Part shown: positions 33,346 to 45,589 of the stretch, one piece after another | How the letters are laid out: every line of letters begins with the position of its first letter | Numbering within the stretch: the first letter of the stretch is position 1 | Origin: Coffea arabica | Lineage: Eukaryota; Streptophyta; Magnoliopsida; Gentianales; Rubiaceae | NCBI RefSeq assembly: GCF_036785885.1 | Contig: NC_092326.1 | Coordinates: 6,944,001 to 7,008,000 of the forward strand | Direction: 5' to 3' | Length of the DNA stretch: 64,000 nucleotides | Position numbers and translations under genes: made by a program | The notes under the pieces: model-generated | Seen by the model: only the letters and a program-made list of their open reading frames with translations | What the model was told of the DNA's origin: nothing | The model's database searches: none

Positions 33346-35076
33346 TGTGGCGATCCCACCTCCCCCTAAGGCGTACCCTAGGGTTTAGCGAGTCACCTGC
33401 CCAACTCTCGCCAGGATTCACTCACTCGTGTCTTGAAATAATAACTTACAGCCATAGAAATTAAATAACACAATAAATTCAAGCTTGATATATACATTGA
33501 TGTTCAAATCCAACTACAAGGCTCATACACGCCCAAATACATTAACGAGTTTATAATCCAAGTACAAACAACCGTAGTCGGGTAGTAGTGTGAGTATAAT
33601 TTTAAAATTCAAAACAACTAGACTACACTAGTCTGTACACGTCTCACCCTCACTCGTATCCCCTGTAAGGAAAACAAAACTAATGGAGTGAATTATAACT
33701 CAGTGTTATTCCAAATAGTAAATTGACCATTAATTAACAGTAAATATAACATAGTAGTGAAATAGCGAGCATAACAAGTCAAGAAAATGAGCAATATACT
33801 TGTACAGCCAACATTTCATAATCAGTATTTCACATAAAAGGATACAGTTGCCTTGGTAAACTAGTTCCACCATAGCTTGATCAAATAGTAGTTGACACTC
33901 CGTCAACTTTCAAGTAAGGTAATTAGTCCAGTAGTACTCCACTTAACTCCAATCTCCGTCCACTAACCAAACCCCTTACTGGGCCCGAACTTCAAGATAA
34001 ACACTGGTGGTAATTCTCGAGTATACCGATTAGTTGAGGAGATAACACTTCACTCGACGTCACCAATTACCCAGGGTTCGTTATCTAATCGACCAGACCC
34101 TTGCCTGCTCGACTCGACTAACTAACCACAGGATTTCTGGAATTCCAGACAAAATACAATTTAGAAGCATGTATATCAATTCCATTGAAATCAATGAACA
34201 AGAATAAATTACATTAGGGCAAGTGTGATAAAGTACACTCTTGCCCTATCAATCCACTCTTATATCATGTAATCACATTGGTCAAGTATTAAACACAAGT
34301 GTCAAATTCAATCAGGTATTTGGAAGTAATCACCAAAAGATGTAGTGCCTTTATGGGTCACGTTTGGGTATTACTCCGTGTTTGGAGTCCAAATATGCTA
34401 GAAAACATTGTTTAAGAGTTTTGAAAATTAACTAAGGTTCGAAATTTAAACGTTTCATTTAACGAGAATCAAGTTATTGAAACTCATTTAGAGAATAGTA
34501 GTAAAATTCTTGCTCGCTCTTCAAACTGTGAAACATTGAAGCAATTATACTTTGAAATATCATTTGAGTCGACAAAATGGGAAAAACGTATTTCTATTAG
34601 TCGTAAATTTCATTTTTTTCAAGAGTACAAGTTTCGACCGAATTTCAGAAGAGGGCTCGAATAACCTAAACAATCCGAGTTAGATTCATCCTCAAATCCC
34701 TACTTAAGTTGCGAGTATATCTACCTAACTTTCGAGTGCAAATTTGGGCAGCTCACCCTTTGTATTTACCTATTTTTCAGTCATTTATGGCTTCATTATT
34801 TTCCTCATATCAGCCTCAAAGTCACACACTGATAATCTCATCACAATAGCCATTCAACAAGCTCAATGTCATTCAATTACAAAACCAAGCTAGAAAGGTG
34901 ACCGGAAATAAGGTTTAAGACAAAGAACAAAATGACAGGTTTGACGTCTCTTAGTGTATTGGTCACAACTAAAGTTACACTTATCGTATTAGGGTGAAAT
35001 TTATACCATTTCGAAGCTAAGACAAAATTCTACAACTTTGACGAAGATAACTCAACCCAGTTCATAGTTTGTCTAA
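33346..35076 (-). repeat. 5' LTR of the gag-only element, truncated
   Basis: It starts (plus strand) TGTGGCGATCCCACC, a complete LTR 3' end. It runs parallel to 28374-29955 up to CCAGTTCATAGTTTG and then stops matching. The promoter half of the LTR is lost, so this copy could not have been transcribed from here. Confidence 0.78.
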
Positions 35077-36690
35077 CCTGATTTTCCCTAGCCATAATAC
35101 CTAATAAAAAGGATTCAATTATTCACATGTACTAAGACACATTTCATATTTTTGACAATAAATAACATGAATTGACTCAAATAACCACAAATACATCCCT
35201 CCAAGTCATAAGAAATCAAATAAATATACTAAACGATCATTATTATGACATACGAGAAATGACATATATCATGTCAAAAATTGTCCAAAATCACCAACTT
35301 AATCAAAATATGTAACAATTATATCCCAATCAGTAAAATTAGCATTAATCATGATTATAGCAATCGATAATTAGTAACAATAATGCACAAATAGCTATAA
35401 ATATGGTTAAGCAAAAATTATCCTAATAACTCACAAAATTAGTCCAAATTTCTCATTAAACATAATGCACATACTAAAACATCATCAACTAACCATTTTG
35501 TACCATACTCATTGATCACCAAGGACTTAAACAACATTCCAAACCAACTTTCTAATTTTAGCCAAATATAGCAACTTAAAAATTTAAAAAAAAACTATTA
35601 ATCATCAAATTGTTACATTTGAACTGGTAAACATGCTTAATTACCATTAACAAGCATAATAGAGACCAAAAACATCTATAAACATCATCAAACTTTCAAA
35701 ATTAAAACATGTCAGAAAGTTCAGGAAATTAAAAAATATTAACTTTTAAAATACGAAAATTTGATGAAAAAACTTTTCTCAATTACATAGAAGGATGTTT
35801 GGTGATACTAAATATGTGAAAAATCCTATGAAACACCCTCCAATTGATCTCCAATTGAAGAAATTAAAAACTAGAAACCCTAGCATTTAATCTTCTTAAA
35901 ACCGATTTTGAGGTGTTTTTGTTGGATTTTAATCGGTTAGAAAGGTTATAAGATGCACCAAAGGTATTGAATTGATGATTTTTAGCAAAGATATGGAGCA
36001 AAAATGGAGTTTTGTGAATTGTGTGTGAGAAGAGGAGGGAAAACGCGGCTGGAAGAAGAAGATGAAGAAGGAAAATGAGAAGGAAAATTGCGTTTTCAAC
36101 TTTTGTACAAGTACTGAATATGCGACTTAACCAAAACACGCCTTCAACTCGCGTTTTGCTCAAGTTGCATTTTCTTCTTTTGCTTGCTGAACACAAAACG
36201 CATCTTCAAACAAGTCGCGTATTCTGCTTTGTACATGCAGAATTGAAAATGCGCCTTTGCGAATACGCGACTTCAAGTAGCATATTCATGTCGCGTTTTC
36301 TACCTTAAGTTCGCAGAATTAAAAACACGCTTTCTACTGCAACCCGCATTTTCTTCTACGAATTTTTGCAGAAATATTAATTTTTGAAAATTACACATGG
36401 TACCCCAATTACTCAAAATGTATCCTAGATCATTCTTTTGCCAAAATTATCATCACATGCACATGTATAATAATCAAAACATGCATTATACCCCTTTTTA
36501 GCGAATCAAATACATCTTTAACACAAATCAAGGGATTGGGTTTCTGGATCAAATTTCGTCTTTTTCATCTCAAATGGTCATCTTTGCTTCTATTTACCGA
36601 ACTTATAACACAAAAATAACAAATTAATTTAATTACACGCGTTAAACATAAAATCATACCAAATTAACATTTTTAACAAAAATATTGAGT
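35077..36690 (-). other. downstream (post-integrase) region of the Athila-type element
   Basis: Athila elements carry a long stretch between integrase and 3' LTR, often with a remnant envelope-like gene. Here I see only AT-rich sequence and a repeat block. The minus-strand frame 35864-36196 has a hydrophobic run (FLLIFLLHLLLPAAFSLLF) but no resemblance I can name, and part of it lies in the repeat block, so I do not call it a gene. Confidence 0.45.
36080..36360. repeat. diverged repeats of a GCGTTTT / ATACGCGACTT theme
   Basis: Words such as GAATATGCGACTT, AACTCGCGTTTTG, AAGTCGCGTATTC, GAATACGCGACTT, ATGTCGCGTTTTC and AACCCGCATTTTC recur about every 40-60 bases. The related phrase AATATGTGACTTGAGAATACGC occurs in the Athila LTR at about 43453-43475. 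Confidence 0.6.
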
Positions 36691-36749
36691 TGCCTCCCAA
36701 CTACCGCTTTTGTTTATAGTTGTTGACTCGACTCAAAAGATTTGACTCA

Positions 36750-38000
36750 TTGTGCGGAAGAAAAGTCACCCAAAGGACATATGAGTCCCTTGGGAACAAT
36801 TTCACCAGTCAAGTAGGGTTTTAATCGTTGACTGTTGACCTTGAACAATTTATTTCTTGTATTCACCACTTCAACGGCCCCATAAGGAAACACTTGAATG
36901 ACTTCAAATGGTCCCGATCACCTTGATTTGAGTTTTTCGGGAAACAACCTAAGGTATGAGTTGTATAATAGTACTTTTTATCCCACCTCAAATTGTTTGA
37001 ATACGAGATACTTATCGTGCCAATATTTCATTTTTTTCTTATAAATTTTTGCATTCTCGTAAGCATGTAGCCGATGTTCCTCAAGTTCACTCAACTCAAG
37101 TAGTCTCTTCCCACCTACAAGATGCAAATCCATGTTAATCATTTTAATCACCTAATATGCTTTATGTTCGATCTCTATAGGCAAATGACGAACTTTTTCA
37201 AATACTAATCAATACGGCAACATCCCCAAAGGTGTCTTAAATACCGTTCGATAAACCCATAATGCAACATCGAGTTATCTTGCCCAATGCTTCATTAATT
37301 TGTTCACCGTTTTCTCCAAAATGAGCTTGATTTTTCGGTTGGCTAACTCAGCTTGTCCGTTTGCTTGTGGGTGATATGATTGTGATGTCTTGTGCCTACA
37401 ACCATACTTAAATAATAAAGAATCAAATTGATTATTACAAAAGTGCTTTCCTTCATCACTTATTATGGCCTCGGAATATCGAATTGACTAAAAATGTTCT
37501 TTTTAAGAAATCTAAACACTACCTTAGTATCATTTGTAGGTGAGAGAATTGCCTCCACCCATTTAGAAATATAATCCACCGTTACTAAGATGTACTTATT
37601 ATTGAAAGAACTAGAAAATGGTCCCATAAAATTCATACTCCACACATCAAATAACTCAACTTCTAAAAATATGGTTAAGAGCATTTCATTTTTCCTAGAA
37701 GTATTTTCAATTCTTTGGCAGACATCATAACTTTTAACATATTCCCTAGTATTCCGGTACATGGTAGGCTAATAAAATTCCGATTGCCACACCTTAGCTA
37801 CGGTCTTAGAAGTACTAAAATGACACCCCGTTTCTAATTTATGACAATGATATAAATAATCACGTACATCTTCCTCAGGAATACATCTTTTTGCCATATC
37901 ATTAGCACAATGTTTGTAGAGTAGTGATTCCTCCCAAAAATAGCTTTTAGTATCATGCAAAAATTTCTTTCTTTGGTGACAATTGAATTCTCTTGAAATT
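36750..38000 (-). pseudogene. integrase of the Athila-type element
   Basis: The zinc-binding part is worn: YLYHCHKLETGCHFSTSKT, then [19 protein letters not shown]. The core shows [20 protein letters not shown] with the first catalytic Asp position read as Asn (MNFMGPF), then after a frameshift near 37465 [11 protein letters not shown], and YHPQANGQAELANRKIK with the catalytic Glu. The C-terminal part reads LLYNSYLRLFPEKLKSR and GPFEVIQVFPYGAVEVVN. At least three frame breaks are present. It acts in joining retroelement DNA to the chromosome; this copy is dead. Confidence 0.85.
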
Positions 38001-38007
38001 ACTCCAC

Positions 38008-39380
38008 TTACCAAAAAGTAGCGAAATCCGTATACCATGGAGATTTAGTTAGAGTTAGAACGAATTTGTCTTGAAAATTCTCCTTGATTGGAACTTGATC
38101 ATGAGTAAGGATGTATTCTAATCGCGACAAGTGATCTGTCACAAGGTTCTCCGATCCCTTTTTATCCTTTATTTTCAAGTCAAATTCCTGCAATAAGAGA
38201 GTCCAACAAATTAAGCGCGGTTTTGCATCTTTTTTATGGAGCAAGTATTTAAGAGCTGAATCGTTCATATAAATGATAACTTTAGATCCTACTAAATAGG
38301 ATCTAAATTTATCTAAGGTAAATATTATAGCCAAAAGCTTCTTTTTCGTGATTGCATAGATAATTTGTGCTTCATTTAGCACTTTGCTTGCATAATAGAT
38401 CACATGCAACCTTCCTTCCTTTCGTTGACCTAATGCTGCTCCAATTGCATAATCATTTGCATTACACATAAGTTCAAATGGAAGGGACCAATCCGGTGAA
38501 GTGATGATTAGTGTTGAGATCAACTCTTTCTTCAATCTATCAAAAGCCATCAAACAATTATCATCAAAATGAAATGGAGTATCTTTGTATAGTAAATCAC
38601 ATAATGGCTTAGCTATCTTGGAAAAATCCTTAATAAAACGTCTATAGAAGCCTGCATGTCCAAAAAAGCTTCTTATCCCCTTGACATTAGTTAGAAGTGG
38701 CATTCGTTCAATCACTTCTATTTTTACTTTGTCCACCTCGATTCCCTGAGATAAAATCTTGTGCCGAATAACAATTTCTTCATGAACTATAAAATGACAC
38801 TTCTCCCAATTAAACACAAGATTTGTCTCCTCACATCTCTGCAAAATTAAATCCAAATTATAAAGACAATGATCAAATGATGAACCATACACTGAAAAAT
38901 CATTCATTAAAACCCCATAATTTTTTCAATATAATCAAAAAAAATTGCCATCATATAGCGCTAGAATGGGGCAGGGGCATTGCAAAGGCCAAATGGCATT
39001 TTTTTAAAAGAAAATGTGCCATATAAACAAGTAAAGGTGGTTTTTTCTTGATCTTTAGGAGCTATTGCTATTTGGTTATAACATGAAAATTCATCAAAAA
39101 AATAATAAAATTCATAACCAGCAATACACTCCAATAATTGATCAAGAAATGGTAGGGAAAAATTATCTTTTTTTGTAACTGCATTTATCTTTCTATAATC
39201 AATACACACTCACCATCCTACCACAAGTGTAGATGGAATAAACTATCATTTTTTCCTTTAATTATGGTAGTTTCACCTTTTTTTGGGACAACATGAATAG
39301 GACTTATCTACACACTATTCGAGATAGGGAAGATTATACCTGCATCCAACCATTTGATAATTTCTAATCTTACCACCTCT
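38008..39380 (-). pseudogene. reverse transcriptase-RNase H of the Athila-type element
   Basis: The RT fingers/palm part (38961-39209) reads CIDYRKINAVTKKDNFSLPF and KMPFGLCNAPAPF. After a frame break it continues at 38907 with the catalytic box [12 protein letters not shown], where the family has two Asp, so the first is Asn. The thumb follows ([20 protein letters not shown]). RNase H reads [45 protein letters not shown] and [10 protein letters not shown]. Compared with the family pattern, the first RNase H Asp (CDAS) and the TDH Asp are both Asn. So both polymerase and RNase H centres are inactivated by the same kind of change. A 299-codon stretch (38008-38907) remains open. Confidence 0.88.
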
Positions 39381-39617
39381 TTCATGTTCAGATTAAACAT
39401 TCTTTGCACTACCACCGATTTGCAATTCTCCTCCAAAAGAATGCGATTTATGCATATAGAAGGGCTAATTTCTTGTATGTCGGAGATGGTCCATCAGATA
39501 GCTTTCTTGTACTTCCTTAAAACTCTTAACAACTTATTGAGTTGCTCTTCTTCCAAATAAGCACTGACAATCTGACAATCACTGGTAGAGTTTCATTTTC
39601 ACCAAGAAACTCATACT

Positions 39618-40397
39618 TCAAGGGCTAGGAAGTGGCTTGAGTTCAAGTTTTGGAGCTTGTATCTCCGAAAGTGGTGGAAGTCCCTTTCCTTGTCCAAGAT
39701 TTTCATACACACACCTCTTCCTATAAGGAGGTTGTGCATTTAAACATTGGGCCAATGCATTAATTTCTTCCTCAATTTCCCCCAACATCCTTGCACTTGA
39801 TAAACAAATCTCAAGAGAATCGACATCAAAATTGATTTGATCCAATCCTTGGGTTAACATATCAATTGTGTCAATTGAACAAGCATGATCAGTAAAAAAA
39901 CGGTACTTTTTCATTTCATTCAAATTAAATGCTACATCTTCTTCACCTACTTGAAATTTAAGTTTGCCATTTTTGACGTCAATAATAGTGCCCACAGTTG
40001 CTAAAAATAGTCTACTAGATATGATCGGCATAGACATGTCTTCCTCCATATCTAATACCACAAAATCCACGGGAATGATAAATTTTTGCAGTTTGATCAA
40101 CACATTTTCCAAAACTCTCATTGGATATCTAATAGATCTATCTGCTAATTGTAAGGTAATATTAGTGCATTTTAACTCATGCAACCTTAATTGTCTAGCT
40201 ACCATTAGAGGAATTAAGGATACACTTGCACCAAGGTCACATAATACTTTTGAAAATTCAATATTATCAATAGTGTAAGGTTTAGAAAAACTCCTTAGTT
40301 CTTTCAATTTTGGTGGCAGCTTGTTTTGTATAATGGCACTGCACTCCTCCATTAATGTTATCATTTCCCGATCATCCAATCTCCTCTTTCGTGTCAT
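39618..40397 (-). pseudogene. protease region of the Athila-type element
   Basis: 259 codons remain open: RRLDDREMITLMEECSAIIQ, NKLPPKLKELRSFS, then the retropepsin box KVLCDLGASVSLIPLMVARQ with the Asp present (Athila has DLGAS rather than DSGAS), FVVLDMEEDMSMPIISSRLF and a tail typical of the Athila PR-RT linker (DSLEICLSSARMLGEIEEE). The preceding stop at 40431-40433 separates it from gag, but the protein sequence reads on in the same style. Confidence 0.85.
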
Positions 40398-40430
40398 AAT
40401 CTCCTTCAGAAACTTGGCATATGAAGGAAT

Positions 40431-42060
40431 CTACAAAATAGCATCAACGAAGGGAATATTAATATGTAATTGTTTGAAAATTTTTACAAATTTCTCAAAT
40501 TCTTTATCAAATTTATTTGGTTTGAGTTGTTGAGAAAATAGAACCGTCGGAGGTATCAGAATGGTGGTGGAAGATGTAGGTTGTTCTTCCTTTGATTTTC
40601 CTTTACTACCTTTCCCCATGTTTACCTCTTGATTCATTAGCTTATCTCCTTGTCTTTTATTCTCATTGTTCTCCCCATTTTCTACCATCAGAGGATCCTC
40701 TAATTGTTTACCACTGCGAAGAGTAATGGTCTTGATATATTACCTAGAATTCACCTTCGTTTTACTCGATAATTCCCCTTGATTTCAATTGTTGATAGAA
40801 TTGGCGATTTGACCAATCTGGACCTCAACATTTCTGTACATTCTGGTCAATTGATGCAACCGTCCCTCTATTCGCTCAAGTCTCTCTGAAATTCCTTTTG
40901 CCAATTTTTGCACTGCAATCTCCCAATCCGACTTAGTATTTGGCTGTTGTAACCTTGGTTGGAATCCCGACGGATTAGTTGGCCTTAGAGAATTGCCTTG
41001 CTCCTTTCATCCAAAATTGAGATGATTCTCCACCTCGGATTGTATGTATTTGAGTATGGATTGTTTTGAGTATGGATTGTTTTGAGTATTCTTATTGTAA
41101 TTATTAACAAATTGAGGCTGCTCAACATCAATACACTCGTTAGAATCATGTGCTCCTCTACATATGGAACAACAAGCAACATGTGTATTAGTAGAAGAAC
41201 TCGGACCATATTTAGTTAGACGCCGTAATATTTACATCATATTATTCATTTGAGTACTAAGCATATTGATGGCATCAGTTTCAATTATACCTGCTTGTCA
41301 TTTTGGATTATCTCTTTCATTAGTCCATTGCTAGTTGTTGGCCGCTATCTCTTCTATCAAATTTTGAGATTCTTCCAGGTGATTTACCCATTAAAGCACC
41401 ACCTGCGGCTGCATCAATAGTCGTTTTAGTAGAGAAAAATAAATCATTATAGAAAATTTATACAATGAACCAATCCGGAAGTCCATGATGTGGATATTTC
41501 TGAAATAACTCTCTAAACCTTTCCCATGTTTCATACAACGATTCCCCCTCTAATTAACTAAAACTAGTAATATCCATTCTAAGTTTAGCCATTTTAGCCG
41601 GTAGAAAATATTTATTCAAAAATATCTTAGATAAATCATCCCAATTAGTAAAAGTGATAGGTGCATGAGAATGTAGTTAAATTTTAGCCTTATCCTTCAA
41701 CGAAAATGGAAACAACCTTGGCCTTATTTCATCGTCACTAACTCCATTAATTTTAATAGTATCATATATCTCCAAAAATGTGGCTAAGTGTGTATTAGGA
41801 TCTTCTACGGCATTACCTCCAAATTGAGGTTGTTGCACCATTTGGATTAATGATGGTTTAATCTCAAGAGTATTAGCATTTACCATCGACCGTGCTATAC
41901 TTATTTGGGATCCTTGGGTTTCTGATAGAGTAAAATCCCTAAGAGCTCGCCTATTCACTTCATTTTCCTCAATTTCTTATTCAAAAGGTAGTTCTATTGT
42001 GATTCCCTCTATTTAATGAATCTCTTTTTGTTCTTGTTGTGATGTATGCCTTCTTTGTTT
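40431..42060 (-). pseudogene. gag of the Athila-type element
   Basis: The N-terminal part at 41677-41958 reads MNRRALRDFTLSETQGSQIS, LEIKPSLIQMVQQPQFGGNA, VEDPNTHLATFLEIYDTIKI and GVSDDEIRPRLFPFSLKDKA, an unmistakable Athila capsid block. A CxxC-like zinc region may survive near 41100-41160 but is worn. The C-terminal part (40431-40688) ends in LKPNKFDKEFEKFVKIFKQL HINIPF. Many stops lie between. It encodes the particle protein. Confidence 0.85.
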
Positions 42061-42261
42061 TCATAATATCATTTAATTTCGAAATCAAAAGGTGTGACTA
42101 CCCGTAACGCCCGGTGCATATACTACAAACAAAAATAAATAGATTATGTGGTAATTAATTCACAAAAACTTCTAGAAATCCTAACTTACTCTAAACAAAT
42201 TAACTAATAAATACAAATAATGTCTAAATTAATAAAATTGATTAGACCCTAATATTTCCGC

Positions 42262-42282
42262 TCCCTGGCAACGGCACTAAAA
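42262..42282 (-). other. primer-binding site of the Athila-type element
   Basis: Minus strand GTGCCGTTGCCAGGGAGCGG, a few bases inside the LTR end CCCGACA. It resembles the TGGCGCCGTTGCCGGGGA site usual for Athila elements (a tRNA-Asp type in the literature, from memory). Confidence 0.7.
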
Positions 42283-42286
42283 AATT

Positions 42287-44172
42287 GTCGGGATTTTAAT
42301 ATAAGTACAAGTTTAGTTTCGAAATATACCCGTTTTAACTGCAAATATACAGGTCAAATTAATAGTTTATGGCAAATATTGGGTCGATCTCACAGAGAGC
42401 AATTATGCAAGTACTAGATCCTTACTTACTCTATTATTTAGACTAATGATTTATTTAAGCAAGAAAAGTAGTGATTACTACTACCTAACTAATCTTAAGT
42501 AGATATTTGCCAGATAACAATGAAGATAATTCACCAAATACTTGAGTTTAAGGATATAGATTTCCACTTATAGCATGAAAGATACAAGTAAATAGATTTA
42601 CCCTCTGTTACAACTCTTGTTTAATTAGCAATTCATTTCCAATATTACCAAATCTTATTCTCATGATAAAATGACCTAGAATAGTCTAGTTTTTCCTATT
42701 CTCATGGTGAATAACTAGATCTACTCTTATTTCCTTCATGAAATGTGAGTTTAATCCACTTAAATGTACCTCTATTCTCACGAGTCTACTACTCAAGTTC
42801 TATTCATGTTGTTCCATCATTATTACCAACCTTCATTGAATAATAATAACTAGGAGGTTACTATTGGTGATCAAGCAACAATAAGTGATAAACATGCATA
42901 AATAGACAAGTTAATACAAGATGTAGCAAGTGTAAATCATATTCACTTCATATCAAGTAGCCATAAGTTTCATCTACTCTCTAGATCTAAAAATTTAGCT
43001 ACTCATATAAGATATAACAAGAAAGAATATAGTTTTATTGCAAGAACACATATTGAATCACAAGTAAAAGATTGATAAAGAAAGTTTAGTCAAGATTAAT
43101 GAAGAAACTCCCAATGATCTTCTATTTCTTCAACAAATGAGTTGTACAGTGAAGTCTCCGATTGTTCTCACCAAAGTTCTAGCTAGAGAGAACAAAACAA
43201 AACTAACAACTAAGCTCCTATGCTAAAATCTGATATGAGCCACTTCTAATATGATCTACTCTCTCTTCTAATGATTCTAATATATTAAGTGTTAAGAGAG
43301 TCAAAAAGGTGGTTTTGGACAAGACATAAAGCTCTTTTTCTCTTCCTTTTTGCATCAGAAGCATGTGCAGTCGAAATTCTCTCTCCAACTATAGTTGCAA
43401 AGTAGTGTGAAAACAAGGCAATTGGCAGAGCAAATTGTAGAAATCTGGCTGTAATATGTGACTTGAGAATACGCAACTACAACCCACATATTCTCAAGTC
43501 GAGTCTTCATTTCTGTGAATTTGGTCTCATTTCAACTGCTATTTTCTCGACGATGAAGGCTGAACTAGCTCTTGTACAAAACATGAAGTTGTAACTCCTT
43601 GAGTTAGCTTTCCAATTCTTTAAGTATCATCCAATTTGGAGCTCTATGGACTGAGATATGACCGAAATACCATCGACTAGTCAATCCCCTATTTCAGCTC
43701 TCGACTACACAAATAAGCTTTTGTGTTTCGACTTTTTGATGAGGAAAACAACTGAACTGGACTTTGATGTCTCATATCAAATGTAGATCTATCTATTAGC
43801 TTCAAAATGATATAAATATCACCTCGATCCGATCATTGTAGCTCAAGATATTGCCAAAATACAAAGATGTGTCAAAGCTGTCTTTACTTGCATTTCTTCA
43901 TTTGAATGTTTTGCACTTTATGCCTTCTTTAAACACTTCAAATCATCACCAATCATCCAATTCTCTTCTCAATTCACACCCTTTTGATGATTGAATCATT
44001 AAACCTACAAAAACATGAAGTTTTTACCATTAAAATTCATTGAAATGTAATTTTTACCATAAACCACAAAATATATACTTTTACCCTAGTTGATTAGTTA
44101 TAAAACTAGATAAAACAAACCAAAATTAACTAATAAAATACACTTAAAAACACATAAAACATACTCTTGTCA
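42287..44172 (-). repeat. 5' LTR of the Athila-type element (about 1.9 kb)
   Basis: On the plus strand it starts TGTCGGGATTTTAAT beside the primer-binding site and ends CATACTCTTGTCA. Its minus-strand start (TGACAAGAGTATG...) is alignable with the plus-strand LTR at 58301 (shared ATGATTTGAAGT, AAGTGCAAAA-ATTCAAA, GAGACAT-AAAGTC). With the partner LTR missing, the outer border is from the TG/CA rule and this homology. Confidence 0.7.
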
Positions 44173-45589
44173 GTGGGCAATGCGATTGAAAGTAGTGAAG
44201 GAAAGACTGAAGAGGAAGATGGAGAGAAACCCACAACTAAAAGAGTGAGTAACCCATACCCCAGATTGTCTTAAAGGCAAATTTGTGGCTGTCCAGCATT
44301 TGAAATTTTTAGTTAAGTTATTGACACATTTGCAAAAATATTTATTCTTCTCTCTAGTTTATTTTTCTGCTCTCTTCCCAATCTAAGTAGCTGACCCATT
44401 TTATCCTTCTTGTGATCGTGAGATTTCTCCTCTCTTACTTCTCTCTCATTTGTCCCTTTCCACCTCTAAAGCTTTAGAATCTTTATTTTCCCACAGAGTT
44501 TCCAGAGAATAACCATTGCAGGCGCATAATGGCGACAATAAGTATCTCAAAGCTTCATGGGACTCTATATGTCTACTTCACTGGATTTCTTGAAATATAT
44601 GCAAGAAATGAGCACTTCGCACTCCAAGTTCTTTTGCTTTGATTATTTTTCATGATGCACCTTCTATATGTATGTGTATATGTAGTTTTATATACAATAA
44701 AATGTTGTTTTGATAGATTGTTGAGTTAGACACATCTATGTTCTTTCAAATTGACACTTTCTTTGTTGCCATATGGACAAATTTGATGTTTGTGTTTCTT
44801 GGTAGTTATTTTCTCTTTCATTTTGTAATTTATAATGATCAATTCCATTTCTTTTTTTCCTTATTTATAGTAAATTTAGTTTATTTATTATTCCTTATAT
44901 TATGTACCTACTCCTACTTTAGGGGAGTCCAAAGAAACTTGTATGACAATTAACTCTTAAATTGTCCCATGAGTTTCCTCTCAATGGGTCTTCTCCTTAT
45001 GCATGCAAGACTTTAGTCTTTCCTAGGTTTGGGATCTTTCAAATCTTAGTGAAAGTTCAGTTTTGTTTTAGAGCAACTTCCTTCTATCCAAATCAACATC
45101 TATCGCTTTTTCCACTTGAGTTTTATCTCCTTTCATATTGTGTTTTCTCTTTTCCCGAATATTCATTCCTTGTTTCCCCTCTTTTTTTTTTCATATCTCT
45201 TAAATCTTTATCAACAAAAAATCCATCGCCTGCCAAGTTGTGTGGAAGATCAACATCCTACTAACATAACTTTTGGCATAAAATCGCAAATGAAAAAAGA
45301 AAATCAAAAGAACTAGATTTATTTTTTAATTTCGAACTTCCATTGTTATTGATCACACTGATGCAAGGTCTTTTCAATTTTTTTTTTATGAGAAGGATCT
45401 TCGAAGAGAAAAGTCATTGAAGAATGGTTTTTACACTTTTAAATATAACAGAAGACCTGCAGCCAAGACAAATTTGTTGGGGATAGACATGAATAAGCTA
45501 TTGAATTTGGAGCACATTGATTTCAAATAAATTCATATTATGGAGCTAAGTTCCATATAATCACAACTTCTCCCAAGATTAACCGCAAG
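44173..45589. other. non-coding intergenic DNA
   Basis: AT- and T-rich with hydrophobic short frames on the plus strand (44738-44953, 44962-45264) that come from T-rich codons and show no family resemblance. No gene is supported. Confidence 0.5.

Larger units (their letters stand above)
28362..35076 (-). mobile_element. gag-only long-LTR Ty3/gypsy element (Del/Tekay type, TR-GAG-like), both LTRs truncated
   Basis: Two direct repeats of about 90 percent identity (28362-31408 and 33346-35076) enclose only about 1.9 kb. In minus orientation this holds a primer-binding site, one gag gene, and a polypurine tract, with no protease, RT or integrase. The left copy lacks the last ~150 bases of the LTR; the right copy lacks its 5' half, cut at the Athila boundary. 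Gag-only elements with terminal repeats have been described in plants as TR-GAG. The LTR termini (TGTGAGGA...GCCACA) tie it to the solo LTRs at 1841 and 49258. Confidence 0.8.
35077..44172 (-). mobile_element. Athila-type Ty3/gypsy retrotransposon, 3' LTR missing
   Basis: In minus orientation: 5' LTR (42287-44172), primer-binding site GTGCCGTTGCCAGGGAGC, gag, protease, RT-RNase H, integrase, then a long downstream region (35077-36700). Athila hallmarks are the gag block QPQFGGNAVEDPNTHLATF and LFPFSLKDKAK, the gag-pro junction phrase FEKFVKIFKQLHINIPF, the RT box reading [13 protein letters not shown], and GTTGGGAGGCAAC after integrase (complement of about 36690-36705). All genes are broken. 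No second LTR is found; the element ends where the truncated gag-only element begins. Confidence 0.85.

Noticed and set aside
35864..36196. 110-codon frame with a hydrophobic stretch, candidate envelope-like protein of the Athila element
   Set aside because: It lies partly in the GCGTTTT repeat block, has no signal or family resemblance, and the hydrophobicity comes from TTT/CTT-rich DNA.
44738..45264. Two adjoining plus-strand frames after the Athila LTR
   Set aside because: T-rich composition only; no domain, no splice arrangement, no promoter that I trust.
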